In this document: in pieces, positions 42,035 to 49,431 of the stretch | Position numbering within the stretch: the first letter of the stretch is position 1 | Layout: the number at the start of each line of letters is the position of its first letter | Source of the DNA: DATASD01 sp035478835 | GTDB taxonomy: Bacteria; Patescibacteriota; Saccharimonadia; Saccharimonadales; UBA4665 | DNA length: 64,000 nt | Assembly (NCBI GenBank): GCA_035478835.1 | Contig: DATIJH010000001.1 | Span: 1-64,000 of the forward strand | Direction: 5' to 3' | The notes under the pieces: model-generated | Databases searched by the model: none | What the model was told of the DNA's origin: nothing | What the model saw: only the letters and a program-made list of their open reading frames with translations | Made by a program: the position numbers and the translations under genes

Positions 42035-42715
42035 ATGGCCGCCGCCACCAATTACCAGCCGAACGCCGCTGTGCTGCAAGCCTTGCAAAAGGTCAATCTT
42101 GTTGCGGTCGTGGGGCCGAGTGGCTCCGGTAAAACGACGCTCGTCAATTTGGCCATACGCCAAGATCCGGACATTCATGTGGTGGTGAGCGATGTAAGCC
42201 GCCCTAAACGGCCCGAAGAGCGCGAGGGTATTGATTACTTTTTCCGTACCCGCGACGAAATGCTGGCGGCAATCGAGCGCCGCGAATACGTGCAAATCGC
42301 TCCCAGCAACACTGGTGATATTTACGCCACGCACATCGAAAACTATCCCACAACCGGTATTGCGCTGATGCCCGTATGGGCGTTCGCTATTCCGGAATTC
42401 CGCAAGCTGCCGTTCGGCTCGATGCGCACTTTGTTTATTGTGCCGGAAAGTTATGAATCCTGGCAGGTGCACCTTGGTTTGCACAATTTTACGCCTGAGT
42501 TTCGTGCCAAGCGCCTGGCCGAGGCCTGCGCCTCATTTGAATTTGCCGCAAGCGATTCCCAGGTTGAGCTGATTATCAACGGCGATCTCACGAAAGCCAC
42601 GCAGGATTTTTTGCATGCAATCAAACGCGCTCCGAACGAGCCCATGCCCGACCAAACCGCCGCCCGCGCGATTGTGCAAGACTTGCTGGCAAAGCTCAAG
42701 ACTGAAACTGTTTGA
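42035..42715 (+). CDS. Guanylate kinase-like protein 1
   Basis: 226 residues. Intact Walker A GPSGSGKTT (residue ~27), SDVSRPKRPEEREGIDYFF, matching the GMP-binding TTRxPRxxExxGxDYxF segment of guanylate kinase, and FIVPESYESWQVHL later. TTAAAT (42023-42028) lies 6 bases upstream. Could be the true guanylate kinase or a diverged relative; the GMP-contacting Tyr in ATHIENY is not clearly conserved. The paralogue at 42865 lacks the P-loop Lys. Confidence 0.7.
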   Translation: MAAATNYQPNAAVLQALQKVNLVAVVGPSGSGKTTLVNLAIRQDPDIHVVVSDVSRPKRPEEREGIDYFFRTRDEMLAAIERREYVQIAPSNTGDIYATHIENYPTTGIALMPVWAFAIPEFRKLPFGSMRTLFIVPESYESWQVHLGLHNFTPEFRAKRLAEACASFEFAASDSQVELIINGDLTKATQDFLHAIKRAPNEPMPDQTAARAIVQDLLAKLKTETV

Positions 42716-42740
42716 TCGGATTTGGAAGCGGTTGGCCTGC

Positions 42741-42805
42741 ACCTCATACCCCGTGCTCAAACACTGCGGATTAAATACCGCAAACTGCGCGCGGTGGCAT
42801 GAGGT
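42741..42805 (+). repeat. Palindromic repeat element, copy 1
   Basis: A 65-base element. Outer stem ACCTCAT/ATGAGGT, middle stem CCCCGTGC with GCGCGG-T-GG, inner hairpin TGCGG/CCGCA with loop ATTAAATA. The 50-base core is nearly identical in the copies at 43615 (opposite strand) and 57321, while the outer stem differs but stays paired in each. Confidence 0.85.
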
Positions 42806-42864
42806 TTCGGCTCCCGCGCATAAATGATTCCGTAAAATAGGCAGTATCTGGTATAAATAATGGC

Positions 42865-43596
42865 ATGAATGAGCTGAAACATATTGCGGACTTTCGCAAG
42901 CTGCTGGCCGATTACCGGCCGTCTGCGGCGGCCCGGCAGATTTTGGCAGAGACGCGGCTGGTGCTTTTGGTGGGACCGAGCTCGGCCGGCCGTAACACGA
43001 TCATTAACGAGCTGGTCAAGACCGGCGCCTATCACTTTATCGTTTCAGACACCACGCGCCAGCCACGCACCAACAACGGCGTGCCCGAGCAAAACGGCCG
43101 CGAGTACTGGTTCCGTACCGAAGAAGAAGTGCTTGCCGAGCTTGAGCGCGGTGAGTTTTTAGAAGCGGCAATTATTCACGACCAGCAGGTTTCCGGCATC
43201 AGTATTCGCGAGCTCAAGCGCGCCCGGGACGCGAACCGCATTGCCATTAACGAGGTACAGATTGACGGCGCGGACAATATCAACCGGTTCAAGCCGGACA
43301 CGACTATTATTTTTGTTACGCCGCCCGATTTTGAAAGCTGGCTGGCGCGTTTGCACGCCCGCGGCACGCTGCCTCCGCTGGAGTTGCGCCGCCGGCTCGA
43401 AAGTGCCCGCAAAGAGTTCGAAGCCGCGCTCAAGTATTCGTATTACAAATTTGTGGTCAACAACAAGCTTGAGGACTCGGTGGCCGCAGTTAATGCGCTT
43501 GCCACCGGCGGTCAGTATGATCCCGCCACGGGTGCGGGCGGCCGCACAGTGGTCAAAGGCTTACTTGAGGCCACCGAAGAGTACCTCGCGCAGTAA
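42865..43596 (+). CDS. Guanylate kinase-like protein 2 with altered P-loop
   Basis: 243 residues. The frame shares the guanylate-kinase layout (SDTTRQPRTNNG...EYWFRTEEE), but the Walker A reads GPSSAGRNT: the invariant Lys is Arg and the following Ser/Thr is Asn, so normal ATP binding is doubtful. A C-terminal KYSYYKFVVNN segment matches the core ending FDxxIVNxD. It lies between inverted copies of the palindromic repeat. TATAAA (42852-42857) precedes ATG 42865 by 7 bases. Confidence 0.65.
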   Translation: MNELKHIADFRKLLADYRPSAAARQILAETRLVLLVGPSSAGRNTIINELVKTGAYHFIVSDTTRQPRTNNGVPEQNGREYWFRTEEEVLAELERGEFLEAAIIHDQQVSGISIRELKRARDANRIAINEVQIDGADNINRFKPDTTIIFVTPPDFESWLARLHARGTLPPLELRRRLESARKEFEAALKYSYYKFVVNNKLEDSVAAVNALATGGQYDPATGAGGRTVVKGLLEATEEYLAQ

Positions 43597-43614
43597 GTCG
43601 GATAATTTATTGGA

Positions 43615-43700
43615 GTCGCTCCCCCGCTATGCCACCGCGCGCAGTTTGCGGTAATCCATCCGCAGTGTTTGAGCACGGGGTATAGCGGGGGAGCAGCGAC
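43615..43700 (-). repeat. Palindromic repeat element, copy 2 (inverted)
   Basis: Same core as copy 1, on the opposite strand. Its outer stem is longer and unrelated in sequence: GTCGCT plus CCCCCGCTAT (43615-43630) pairs with ATAGCGGGGG (43682-43691) and, after a 3-base bulge, AGCGAC (43695-43700). Inner loop is TAATCCAT on the plus strand. It lies just before the CIRCE element of hrcA. Confidence 0.85.
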
Positions 43701-43709
43701 CTCCTTATA

Positions 43710-43748
43710 CTGGCACTCTTGACGTTTGAGTGCCAGGCGTCGTATCAT
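43710..43748 (+). promoter_or_regulatory. CIRCE operator and promoter of hrcA
   Basis: CTGGCACTC-N9-GAGTGCCAG (43710-43736), a variant of the CIRCE consensus TTAGCACTC-N9-GAGTGCTAA. The N9 holds the -35 TTGACG (43719-43724), and TATCAT (43743-43748) is the -10. HrcA bound here would block RNA polymerase directly. Confidence 0.92.
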
Positions 43749-43780
43749 GTGGACAGTGAATTAGCCGGATAAGGAAGCGT

Positions 43781-44485
43781 ATGACCGATCGCCAAAAGCA
43801 AATCCTGTGCGCCATCATTGAGCAGTATGCTGAAGTCGCTGCGCCTGTGGGCTCGGTGATGCTGGCAAAACTGTTTGGAGTGAGCTCGGCAACGATTCGG
43901 GCCGAAATGGCCGAACTCGAACGCGGTAATTACATCGCGCAGCCGCATACCAGTGCCGGCCGCGTCCCGACCGACAAAGGCTACCGCTTTTACGTGAATA
44001 CCTTGGCCGAAAGCCAGGCCAAACCAACCGAGCGCCGCGCCGAACGCGCACTTTCGGCCCGTGTGCAGCATGGTGGCATGCCGGAGCGCACTATCCGCAA
44101 CGCCGTGGACACGCTCGTGGAGCTCACGCACAACCTTGGGCTGGCAACCATCGGCAACCAGCTATATATGAGCGGCCTCTCAAACCTATTTGGCCAGCCG
44201 GAATTTATGCAAAGCGGGCAGGTGCAGCAGGTGGCGCAGCTGCTTGATAACCTTGAGCCGTGGCTGCGCGAGGCTGCGCCGAACGAGCCGCTCAGCGTGT
44301 ACATCGGCCGCGAAAATCCTATTGGCCGTTCGGCCGGCTGCTCACTTATTATTAGTCGGTTCCACAGTCCATACAGCGACCGCAGTTACATCGGTGTGCT
44401 CGGCCCGACGCGCCAAAGCTATCGCGACGTGATGCAACTGGTGCGCCACGCCGGCGAGGCACTCGAGGAGACGTTATATGATTGA
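43781..44485 (+). CDS. hrcA: Heat-shock repressor HrcA (short form)
   Basis: 234 residues against about 340 in Bacillus. The winged helix is intact (ATIRAEMAELERGNYIAQPHTSAGRVPTDKGYRFYV, conserved in HrcA), and the C-terminus carries the ENP and IGVLGPTRQSYRDVMQLV motifs; the shortage is in the central GAF-like and dimerisation region. Represses its own operon and dnaK through CIRCE. AAGGAAG ribosome site; promoter at 43719. Confidence 0.95.
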   Translation: MTDRQKQILCAIIEQYAEVAAPVGSVMLAKLFGVSSATIRAEMAELERGNYIAQPHTSAGRVPTDKGYRFYVNTLAESQAKPTERRAERALSARVQHGGMPERTIRNAVDTLVELTHNLGLATIGNQLYMSGLSNLFGQPEFMQSGQVQQVAQLLDNLEPWLREAAPNEPLSVYIGRENPIGRSAGCSLIISRFHSPYSDRSYIGVLGPTRQSYRDVMQLVRHAGEALEETLYD

Positions 44486-44567
44486 CCAAATCATCGTATT
44501 TTCGGCTGGCATTGTCTCCTGGTTTGTCGACTTGTTCAAACTGATTTTTAAGCGAGGTACAAAATGA
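44478..44567 (+). CDS. 29-residue microprotein between hrcA and grpE
   Basis: ATG 44478 overlaps the hrcA stop by 8 bases in another frame, has a strong GAGGAG ribosome site (44465-44470), and its TGA overlaps the ATG of grpE (ATGA at 44564). Sequence begins MIDQIIVFSAGIVSWFVDLF and ends KRGTK: one short amphipathic or membrane helix with a basic end. Overlaps on both sides are good evidence of translation. Function unknown. Confidence 0.6.
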   Translation: MIDQIIVFSAGIVSWFVDLFKLIFKRGTK

Positions 44568-45058
44568 CCAAACAACCCGATGACGCATCACCCAAATCTG
44601 CAAAAGCCGCGGGCAACATGCTCCTTTTGCAGCAAAAAATCGAAGAGCTAACCAGTGCCGTCCAGCGTGAACGCGCCGACGCCATCAACATGCGCCGAAG
44701 GCACGAAGAGCAAATTGCCGGCCTCAAAAACACCGTCAAAGCCAACGTAGTTCGTGACTTACTGCCGGTTATCGACAACTTTGAGCGTGCACTCAAGCAC
44801 GTACCCGCCGACCTCGCGGGCAACGATTACATAAAAGGCGTCGAAGGCGTTGTTAAACAATTCGAGAAAGTGCTGGCCGATCTTGGCGTTACCCGCATCA
44901 AAACCGTGGGCGAGCCGTTCGACCCGCGCTGGCATGAGGCCGTCATGGTAGAAGAGGGCGAAGGCGCCGAAGAAATTGTGAGCGAGGAGCTGCAGGCTGG
45001 CTATCGTCTGGGCGACGAAGTTATCCGCCACGCCATGGTTAAAGTGACGATGCGCTAG
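44564..45058 (+). CDS. grpE: Nucleotide exchange factor GrpE
   Basis: 164 residues: charged N-terminal coiled coil, then ERADAINMRRRHEEQI, LLPVIDNFERAL, and the C-terminal beta domain FDPRWHEAVMVEE...GYRLGDEVIRHAMVKV, all diagnostic. Releases ADP from DnaK. ATGA overlap with the microprotein gene; part of the CIRCE-controlled operon. Confidence 0.97.
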   Translation: MTKQPDDASPKSAKAAGNMLLLQQKIEELTSAVQRERADAINMRRRHEEQIAGLKNTVKANVVRDLLPVIDNFERALKHVPADLAGNDYIKGVEGVVKQFEKVLADLGVTRIKTVGEPFDPRWHEAVMVEEGEGAEEIVSEELQAGYRLGDEVIRHAMVKVTMR

Positions 45059-45063
45059 CCGGC

Positions 45064-46158
45064 ATGCCGGAGCGTGCTGCGGAACGTGTGTTCGAAGACG
45101 GCCTGGTGATACCGGGCAACCAGTTATATTATTCCGCTGGGCCGCTGAGTTTGGACCGCGACGCGGGCTGGCTGGCGCCGGCCACGGCAAACCGTACGGA
45201 CGAGAATTTTGCCGCCGACCAGGCCTTTATTGATCGGCTTACCGAAATTAATGAGGCCGGCACTGCCCTCGGTTTAAAACGCCTGAATAAAAGATCGCCG
45301 CTGGCCGTAGTACAGCTTGCGCGTCAGGCATGCCAAGGCTTTGTTGACGAGCTTGGCTGGTCTGAGGTGCCGCAGCTGTACACGCGCCTCCAAGATGATG
45401 CACCGCCGGCTCTGCGCGCCTTTGACGTGCTCATGCCGCCGACAGATTACGTGTTCCGCAACATGCGAACTCTCTATGCATACCTTGGCAATAGCGTTAT
45501 GGAGGTTGTCACAGACCAGCCGCGTCTATTGCGCAGGAATCCTATACATCTGGCAATACTTGCCGAAGAGCTCGAGACCGAATTCCATATAGATGTTGGC
45601 AGGCAATTGCGCGCCCGTCCTGAATTATTCGCTCAGGGCAAAGAAAACGATACCGTTCTTCTCCGGCACACTATATTGAAGGCTATCGGCGTCAAGGCCG
45701 CTGACCTGCCGCCTGCCCGGAGCCGCCGCAAAGTGCCAAAGCCGCCGGAGGCCGGTGCCGCAAAGACTACAAATGCTCAAACGAGAAGTTCGCAGCCAAA
45801 GCCGCCCGCGCCGCCGCGTACCAGAAAAGCCCAATCTGCAGAAAAACCGGCTCACCAGCGGCAACCCAAGCCCGAGGCAACACTCGCAGTGGTAGTGCCA
45901 AAAGCGTACGATAGGTTCGAAGCCCTTGATGCCCGGCTTGCCGCCGCGCCCACGGAGCGTCAAGCGGCCATCCGGGAATTAGCGCCGAACCTGGCGTGCG
46001 GCGGGGCTGGTATTCATGCACTTTTGGAGGTCTGTCCGCGTATTTTGCAGTGCAGCGACGAAACGCTGGCAGTAGTTATCGCGCAGGCGGAAGCGTGCGA
46101 GGACGAAGACGGCCTGTCTTTGCGCAAAGTAGCCAGTATTCTTAATCAAGCACTGTAA
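45064..46158 (+). CDS. Hypothetical protein, 364 residues, after grpE
   Basis: ATG 45064, 5 bases beyond the grpE stop, thus probably heat-shock regulated. The first ~215 residues look folded and helical (LAILAEELETEFHIDVGRQLRAR), then a Pro/Lys/Arg-rich linker of about 70 residues (PKPPEAGAAK..., SQPKPPAPPRTRKA), then a helical C-terminal domain of ~85 residues (YDRFEALDARLAAAPTERQ). No family recognised. A linker-joined two-domain adaptor is plausible. Confidence 0.55.
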   Translation: MPERAAERVFEDGLVIPGNQLYYSAGPLSLDRDAGWLAPATANRTDENFAADQAFIDRLTEINEAGTALGLKRLNKRSPLAVVQLARQACQGFVDELGWSEVPQLYTRLQDDAPPALRAFDVLMPPTDYVFRNMRTLYAYLGNSVMEVVTDQPRLLRRNPIHLAILAEELETEFHIDVGRQLRARPELFAQGKENDTVLLRHTILKAIGVKAADLPPARSRRKVPKPPEAGAAKTTNAQTRSSQPKPPAPPRTRKAQSAEKPAHQRQPKPEATLAVVVPKAYDRFEALDARLAAAPTERQAAIRELAPNLACGGAGIHALLEVCPRILQCSDETLAVVIAQAEACEDEDGLSLRKVASILNQAL

Positions 46159-46159
46159 G

Positions 46160-49100
46160 TTAAGACTCAAACTGTGCAATGTACGGTGTTGGGTCGAACC
46201 CGAGCAGTTCACTCGGCGTGATTTTAGCCTGTATATAGCGGGCATAAGCGACGCGCTCAGGATCATTGTCGTCGGCGCTACTTGGTAACTTGTCAAAATC
46301 AATGGCTGGGGCGTCGGGCCGCACGCTATCGTGGTAGCCTTCTACGATTCCGCGCAACACCGGCCACGGATAACATTTGCGTTTTTTTGTGTTGCCGGGC
46401 AAAGTATGCTGCTCTATAAGGCCCTCGAGTTCGGGTCTTCGGCGCAGCCATGGAGTGATAGCGTTTAGTTCGCGGTCGACGACACGCTCTGCCGCTATGC
46501 GGGGCACCACATGTATGGGAAGCGCTGGAAAGAATGTCGTACGCAGCCGGTTTTCGATAAGGTCTCCTTGCTCTTTGGTCCACGTAGAGAGCAGTACAAA
46601 TTTATTATCATTTCTGATGGTCCAGCGCGGTGTAAGCCATGATACTTCTTCTTTCGTGAGTTGTCTGGTGAGCGCGTGCGGATCTGTGATATCGAGGCGC
46701 GCCATGAGATCTGCTCTCGTCGTTGTGCCTTTTTCGCCACGGGGATGTGCATTGATTTTTTTGCGTATAACGTCAGCATCCTTTTTTGTAAGCAGTGACC
46801 GTATCTTTGTTCTGCTTCCGATTGGCGCAAGCAAGCGCCGAGGCCCTGCCAAAATATTTTCGCGTGATGCCATACCATATAGATGGCCATATGTAATTAC
46901 GAGCTCTTCGGCAAGTTCGGAAAGCGCTATGTCGTCCTTTTGCTGCAAAGGAATGTCCTCTTCTAACCCCGCTTCGAATAGCGGCAAGTCCTCGATTAAT
47001 ATATGGTCGCTCTTTTTGCCGTTGCTTATCAGAGGGGTAGTAGGCACCTGATGGTTATTTACCACATCGCGCGTAGTGCGCAGGTCTATATTATAGAGGC
47101 TTGCGAGCTTATTAAGGCTCAGTGCGCCAGAGGTGTTCTCGGGCGGACCCTCAGAGTCGCCCGAGAAGAAGTAACGGGCATCCGGTTCGTACCAACGTAC
47201 CATGCTTCCGCCGCGTGCGCGAGTCCCGATCCACTCGAACTCCGCTTCAAGACGCTCGTGTGCTACAGCGGGCGTTATATATTTGGGTCGTGGAATGGTG
47301 TCAAATCGAACATAACCCTCTGGAACTTCTTGCGGGCGATCGGCGTCCAGCAGGATTTGGCCGACCGTCCTATAGTTAACTTTGCGGATGTAGTGCTGAA
47401 TCCGTTCGGAGAATATAAGTGGGTCAACGGCGCCAGACTCCCTGTCGGTTTGCTTATTATATTCGCGTGGTTTTGACCCTGACGCAATAATCACCCCTTG
47501 TTTAATTCGTTCAAGCCCGAGCGCCTCATACAAGATTGCACGGGGTCCCCTCCTGCGTTCTAAAACTTCCGGTGCTATGAAGAACTGTGCGTAAATAGTG
47601 ACGGGATATTTCTCGCTGCGGCGGGCTCCTCGGCCTGTTCTCTGGCGGAGTAGTCGACTCGAGACGCCCTCATTTAAGGTAATGACATCGATATCGGCAT
47701 TAAAGTTCTCGCTGCCTATCAGGACGGCGGTGAGCGCATCGATTTTTCGAGCGTGGTATTGTTCAATAATGCGCTCAGGCTTATCGTCTGGTTCGGCTGC
47801 GTACGAGGTAAGCGCTGCGGCACGTACGGTACGCCCGTCGCTAGAAGTAATTTCACTAAGGCGGGTTGCCATGTCGACGGCATACTGGTTGCGCATACCG
47901 GCGTCACAAAAGGACATTGACCGGCGTCCTTCCAAAAGGAGCGGAGATAAAAATTCTGCAATCACTTCATCGCGGCGCACCCGGTAGAGTTGGCGCAGTT
48001 CTTTAACCGGTCTATCTTCATCGCCAGGCTCACGACAATCCACAACGAAAGTGAAGAGCTGCGCCCCATTCGTAATTTTTTCATCAATACTACCCAGGAA
48101 GTCAATGTGTGATACGACGTGCGGGAGGACGTTGCGCGCATCTTTGATCTTATCGTAATCGGGGGTGGCCGTGACGCCCACTGTTTCTCCGCGCCATTCG
48201 TGCAGGAATGTCTCTTCTACGAGCGGTTCAGTAATATGATGGGCCTCATCAAACGCCAGAAAGTGAATTGGGATGCCGAAAAAGTGGCCGTTCTTAAAGC
48301 CGATTACAAATTGCTCTTTTGTGGTAGCGATGACGGCGCCGCCGGTTTGTTTCGACATGCTGTGGAACGCGCTGACGGGAATATTGCCCGAGAAACGCTG
48401 AAAGGTTTTGTCTCCTAATATGCCTGCAAATTGATCTGCGTCTGCTGTTGAGGGCACGATAATCAGCATGCGCTTCATTAGGCCGTTAGGGAGTATTGTA
48501 CCGATAGCTTTGCGTTTTGCGATCTCGCCTAGAACTGCTGTTTTGCCAAAGCCAGTAGGCCCTACCCCGAGCACACCGCGTACATGGTATTTGACGCCGC
48601 CTCGTTCCACGACGGCATGCGGCAAGTTAAGTTTTTCCAGCATGTCATCGACGTAGTCATGCTGCAAGGGGAATAGCTCGTCTGCTTTCTTTTTAGTGTC
48701 GGCAGTAACGTATTGCATGGAGGTGTGTGGCCGGCTTTCCGCAGGCTTTTCGTGGTCTGGCGTTTCTGTCGCTTCTCGCTCTTCCTCGGGTAGTGTCTCT
48801 GGTTCATTCCCGGGCGGCGGTATCTCTAGTTCATCTTCTAATTCCGACGGATCCACCTCTATAAAATCGGGTTCACTCTCTTCTGCATCATAAATTTTTT
48901 CAAGGGTAGCCCGTACATCCTCTACCTGTGTCTGCTGCTCTTGGGTGATCTCTGCGCAGTACGATCGAGTGAGCCTGTTTTCCCAGCGCTCGTTCCAGCC
49001 TTTGGCGTCAAAATTTATCGGCCGTTTTTCTGCTCTTGCCGCATCTCTTACTGGAGCGATCTCGGGCTCTCTGGCCGCCCAGCGCTTTCTGGCAAGAATG

Positions 49101-49288
49101 CGCAGCATTTGCATGTACACCGGCTTGCGGCTTTCTATGTCTGCGGCGTCCAGCGCTTGCATGTTGCCATCATAAAGCGTCTCGGAGCGGACTTCATCCT
49201 GAAAGAGAGGCATTTGGAGAACTTGCTCGGCCGCGTCAATATGCCGTGGTGGCATAGTTTGCTCGGGTGAGCGCGCAGCTTGTTCCAT
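46160..49288 (-). CDS. Large SF2 (DEAD/DEAH) helicase
   Basis: 1042 residues from the ATG at 49288, which has a TATACT and a GGATAC start context. Walker A GPTGFGKTA (residue ~240), motif II DEAH (in LAFDEAHHITE), GVTATPDYDK (motif III), and motif VI QRTGRGARRS. The first 200 residues are acidic and low complexity; the last 400 contain winged-helix-like and unknown segments. The helicase core resembles restriction- and defence-type SF2 enzymes more than RecG or UvrB, but no nuclease motif is seen. It is inserted, on the other strand, between the two CIRCE operons. Confidence 0.8.
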   Translation of the reverse strand: MEQAARSPEQTMPPRHIDAAEQVLQMPLFQDEVRSETLYDGNMQALDAADIESRKPVYMQMLRILARKRWAAREPEIAPVRDAARAEKRPINFDAKGWNERWENRLTRSYCAEITQEQQTQVEDVRATLEKIYDAEESEPDFIEVDPSELEDELEIPPPGNEPETLPEEEREATETPDHEKPAESRPHTSMQYVTADTKKKADELFPLQHDYVDDMLEKLNLPHAVVERGGVKYHVRGVLGVGPTGFGKTAVLGEIAKRKAIGTILPNGLMKRMLIIVPSTADADQFAGILGDKTFQRFSGNIPVSAFHSMSKQTGGAVIATTKEQFVIGFKNGHFFGIPIHFLAFDEAHHITEPLVEETFLHEWRGETVGVTATPDYDKIKDARNVLPHVVSHIDFLGSIDEKITNGAQLFTFVVDCREPGDEDRPVKELRQLYRVRRDEVIAEFLSPLLLEGRRSMSFCDAGMRNQYAVDMATRLSEITSSDGRTVRAAALTSYAAEPDDKPERIIEQYHARKIDALTAVLIGSENFNADIDVITLNEGVSSRLLRQRTGRGARRSEKYPVTIYAQFFIAPEVLERRRGPRAILYEALGLERIKQGVIIASGSKPREYNKQTDRESGAVDPLIFSERIQHYIRKVNYRTVGQILLDADRPQEVPEGYVRFDTIPRPKYITPAVAHERLEAEFEWIGTRARGGSMVRWYEPDARYFFSGDSEGPPENTSGALSLNKLASLYNIDLRTTRDVVNNHQVPTTPLISNGKKSDHILIEDLPLFEAGLEEDIPLQQKDDIALSELAEELVITYGHLYGMASRENILAGPRRLLAPIGSRTKIRSLLTKKDADVIRKKINAHPRGEKGTTTRADLMARLDITDPHALTRQLTKEEVSWLTPRWTIRNDNKFVLLSTWTKEQGDLIENRLRTTFFPALPIHVVPRIAAERVVDRELNAITPWLRRRPELEGLIEQHTLPGNTKKRKCYPWPVLRGIVEGYHDSVRPDAPAIDFDKLPSSADDNDPERVAYARYIQAKITPSELLGFDPTPYIAQFES

Positions 49289-49341
49289 AGTATCCTTATA
49301 GTATATCGTAGTACATGGCACGTTATGAATCAAATATAGTA

Positions 49342-49415
49342 CTGGCACTCTTGACATGTGAGTGCCAATTTTTTATGCTAGTAGGGTATTAGCACTCTGG
49401 TAAGGTAATTGCTAA
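49342..49415 (+). promoter_or_regulatory. dnaK promoter with two CIRCE elements
   Basis: First CIRCE: TGGCACTC-N9-GAGTGCCA (49343-49367), with the -35 TTGACA (49351-49356) in the N9, 17-base spacer, -10 TATGCT (49374-49379). A second, degenerate CIRCE lies downstream in the leader: TTAGCACTC (49389-49397), N9, AATTGCTAA (49407-49415); the left half is a perfect consensus and the right matches 7 of 9. AAAGGA (49417-49422) is the ribosome site. Confidence 0.85.
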
Positions 49416-49431
49416 GAAAGGATACAACTTT

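Noticed and set aside
42741..43700. Palindromic elements as ordinary rho-independent terminators
   Set aside because: No T run follows copies 1 to 3 on either strand, and the conserved core is far longer than a terminator needs.
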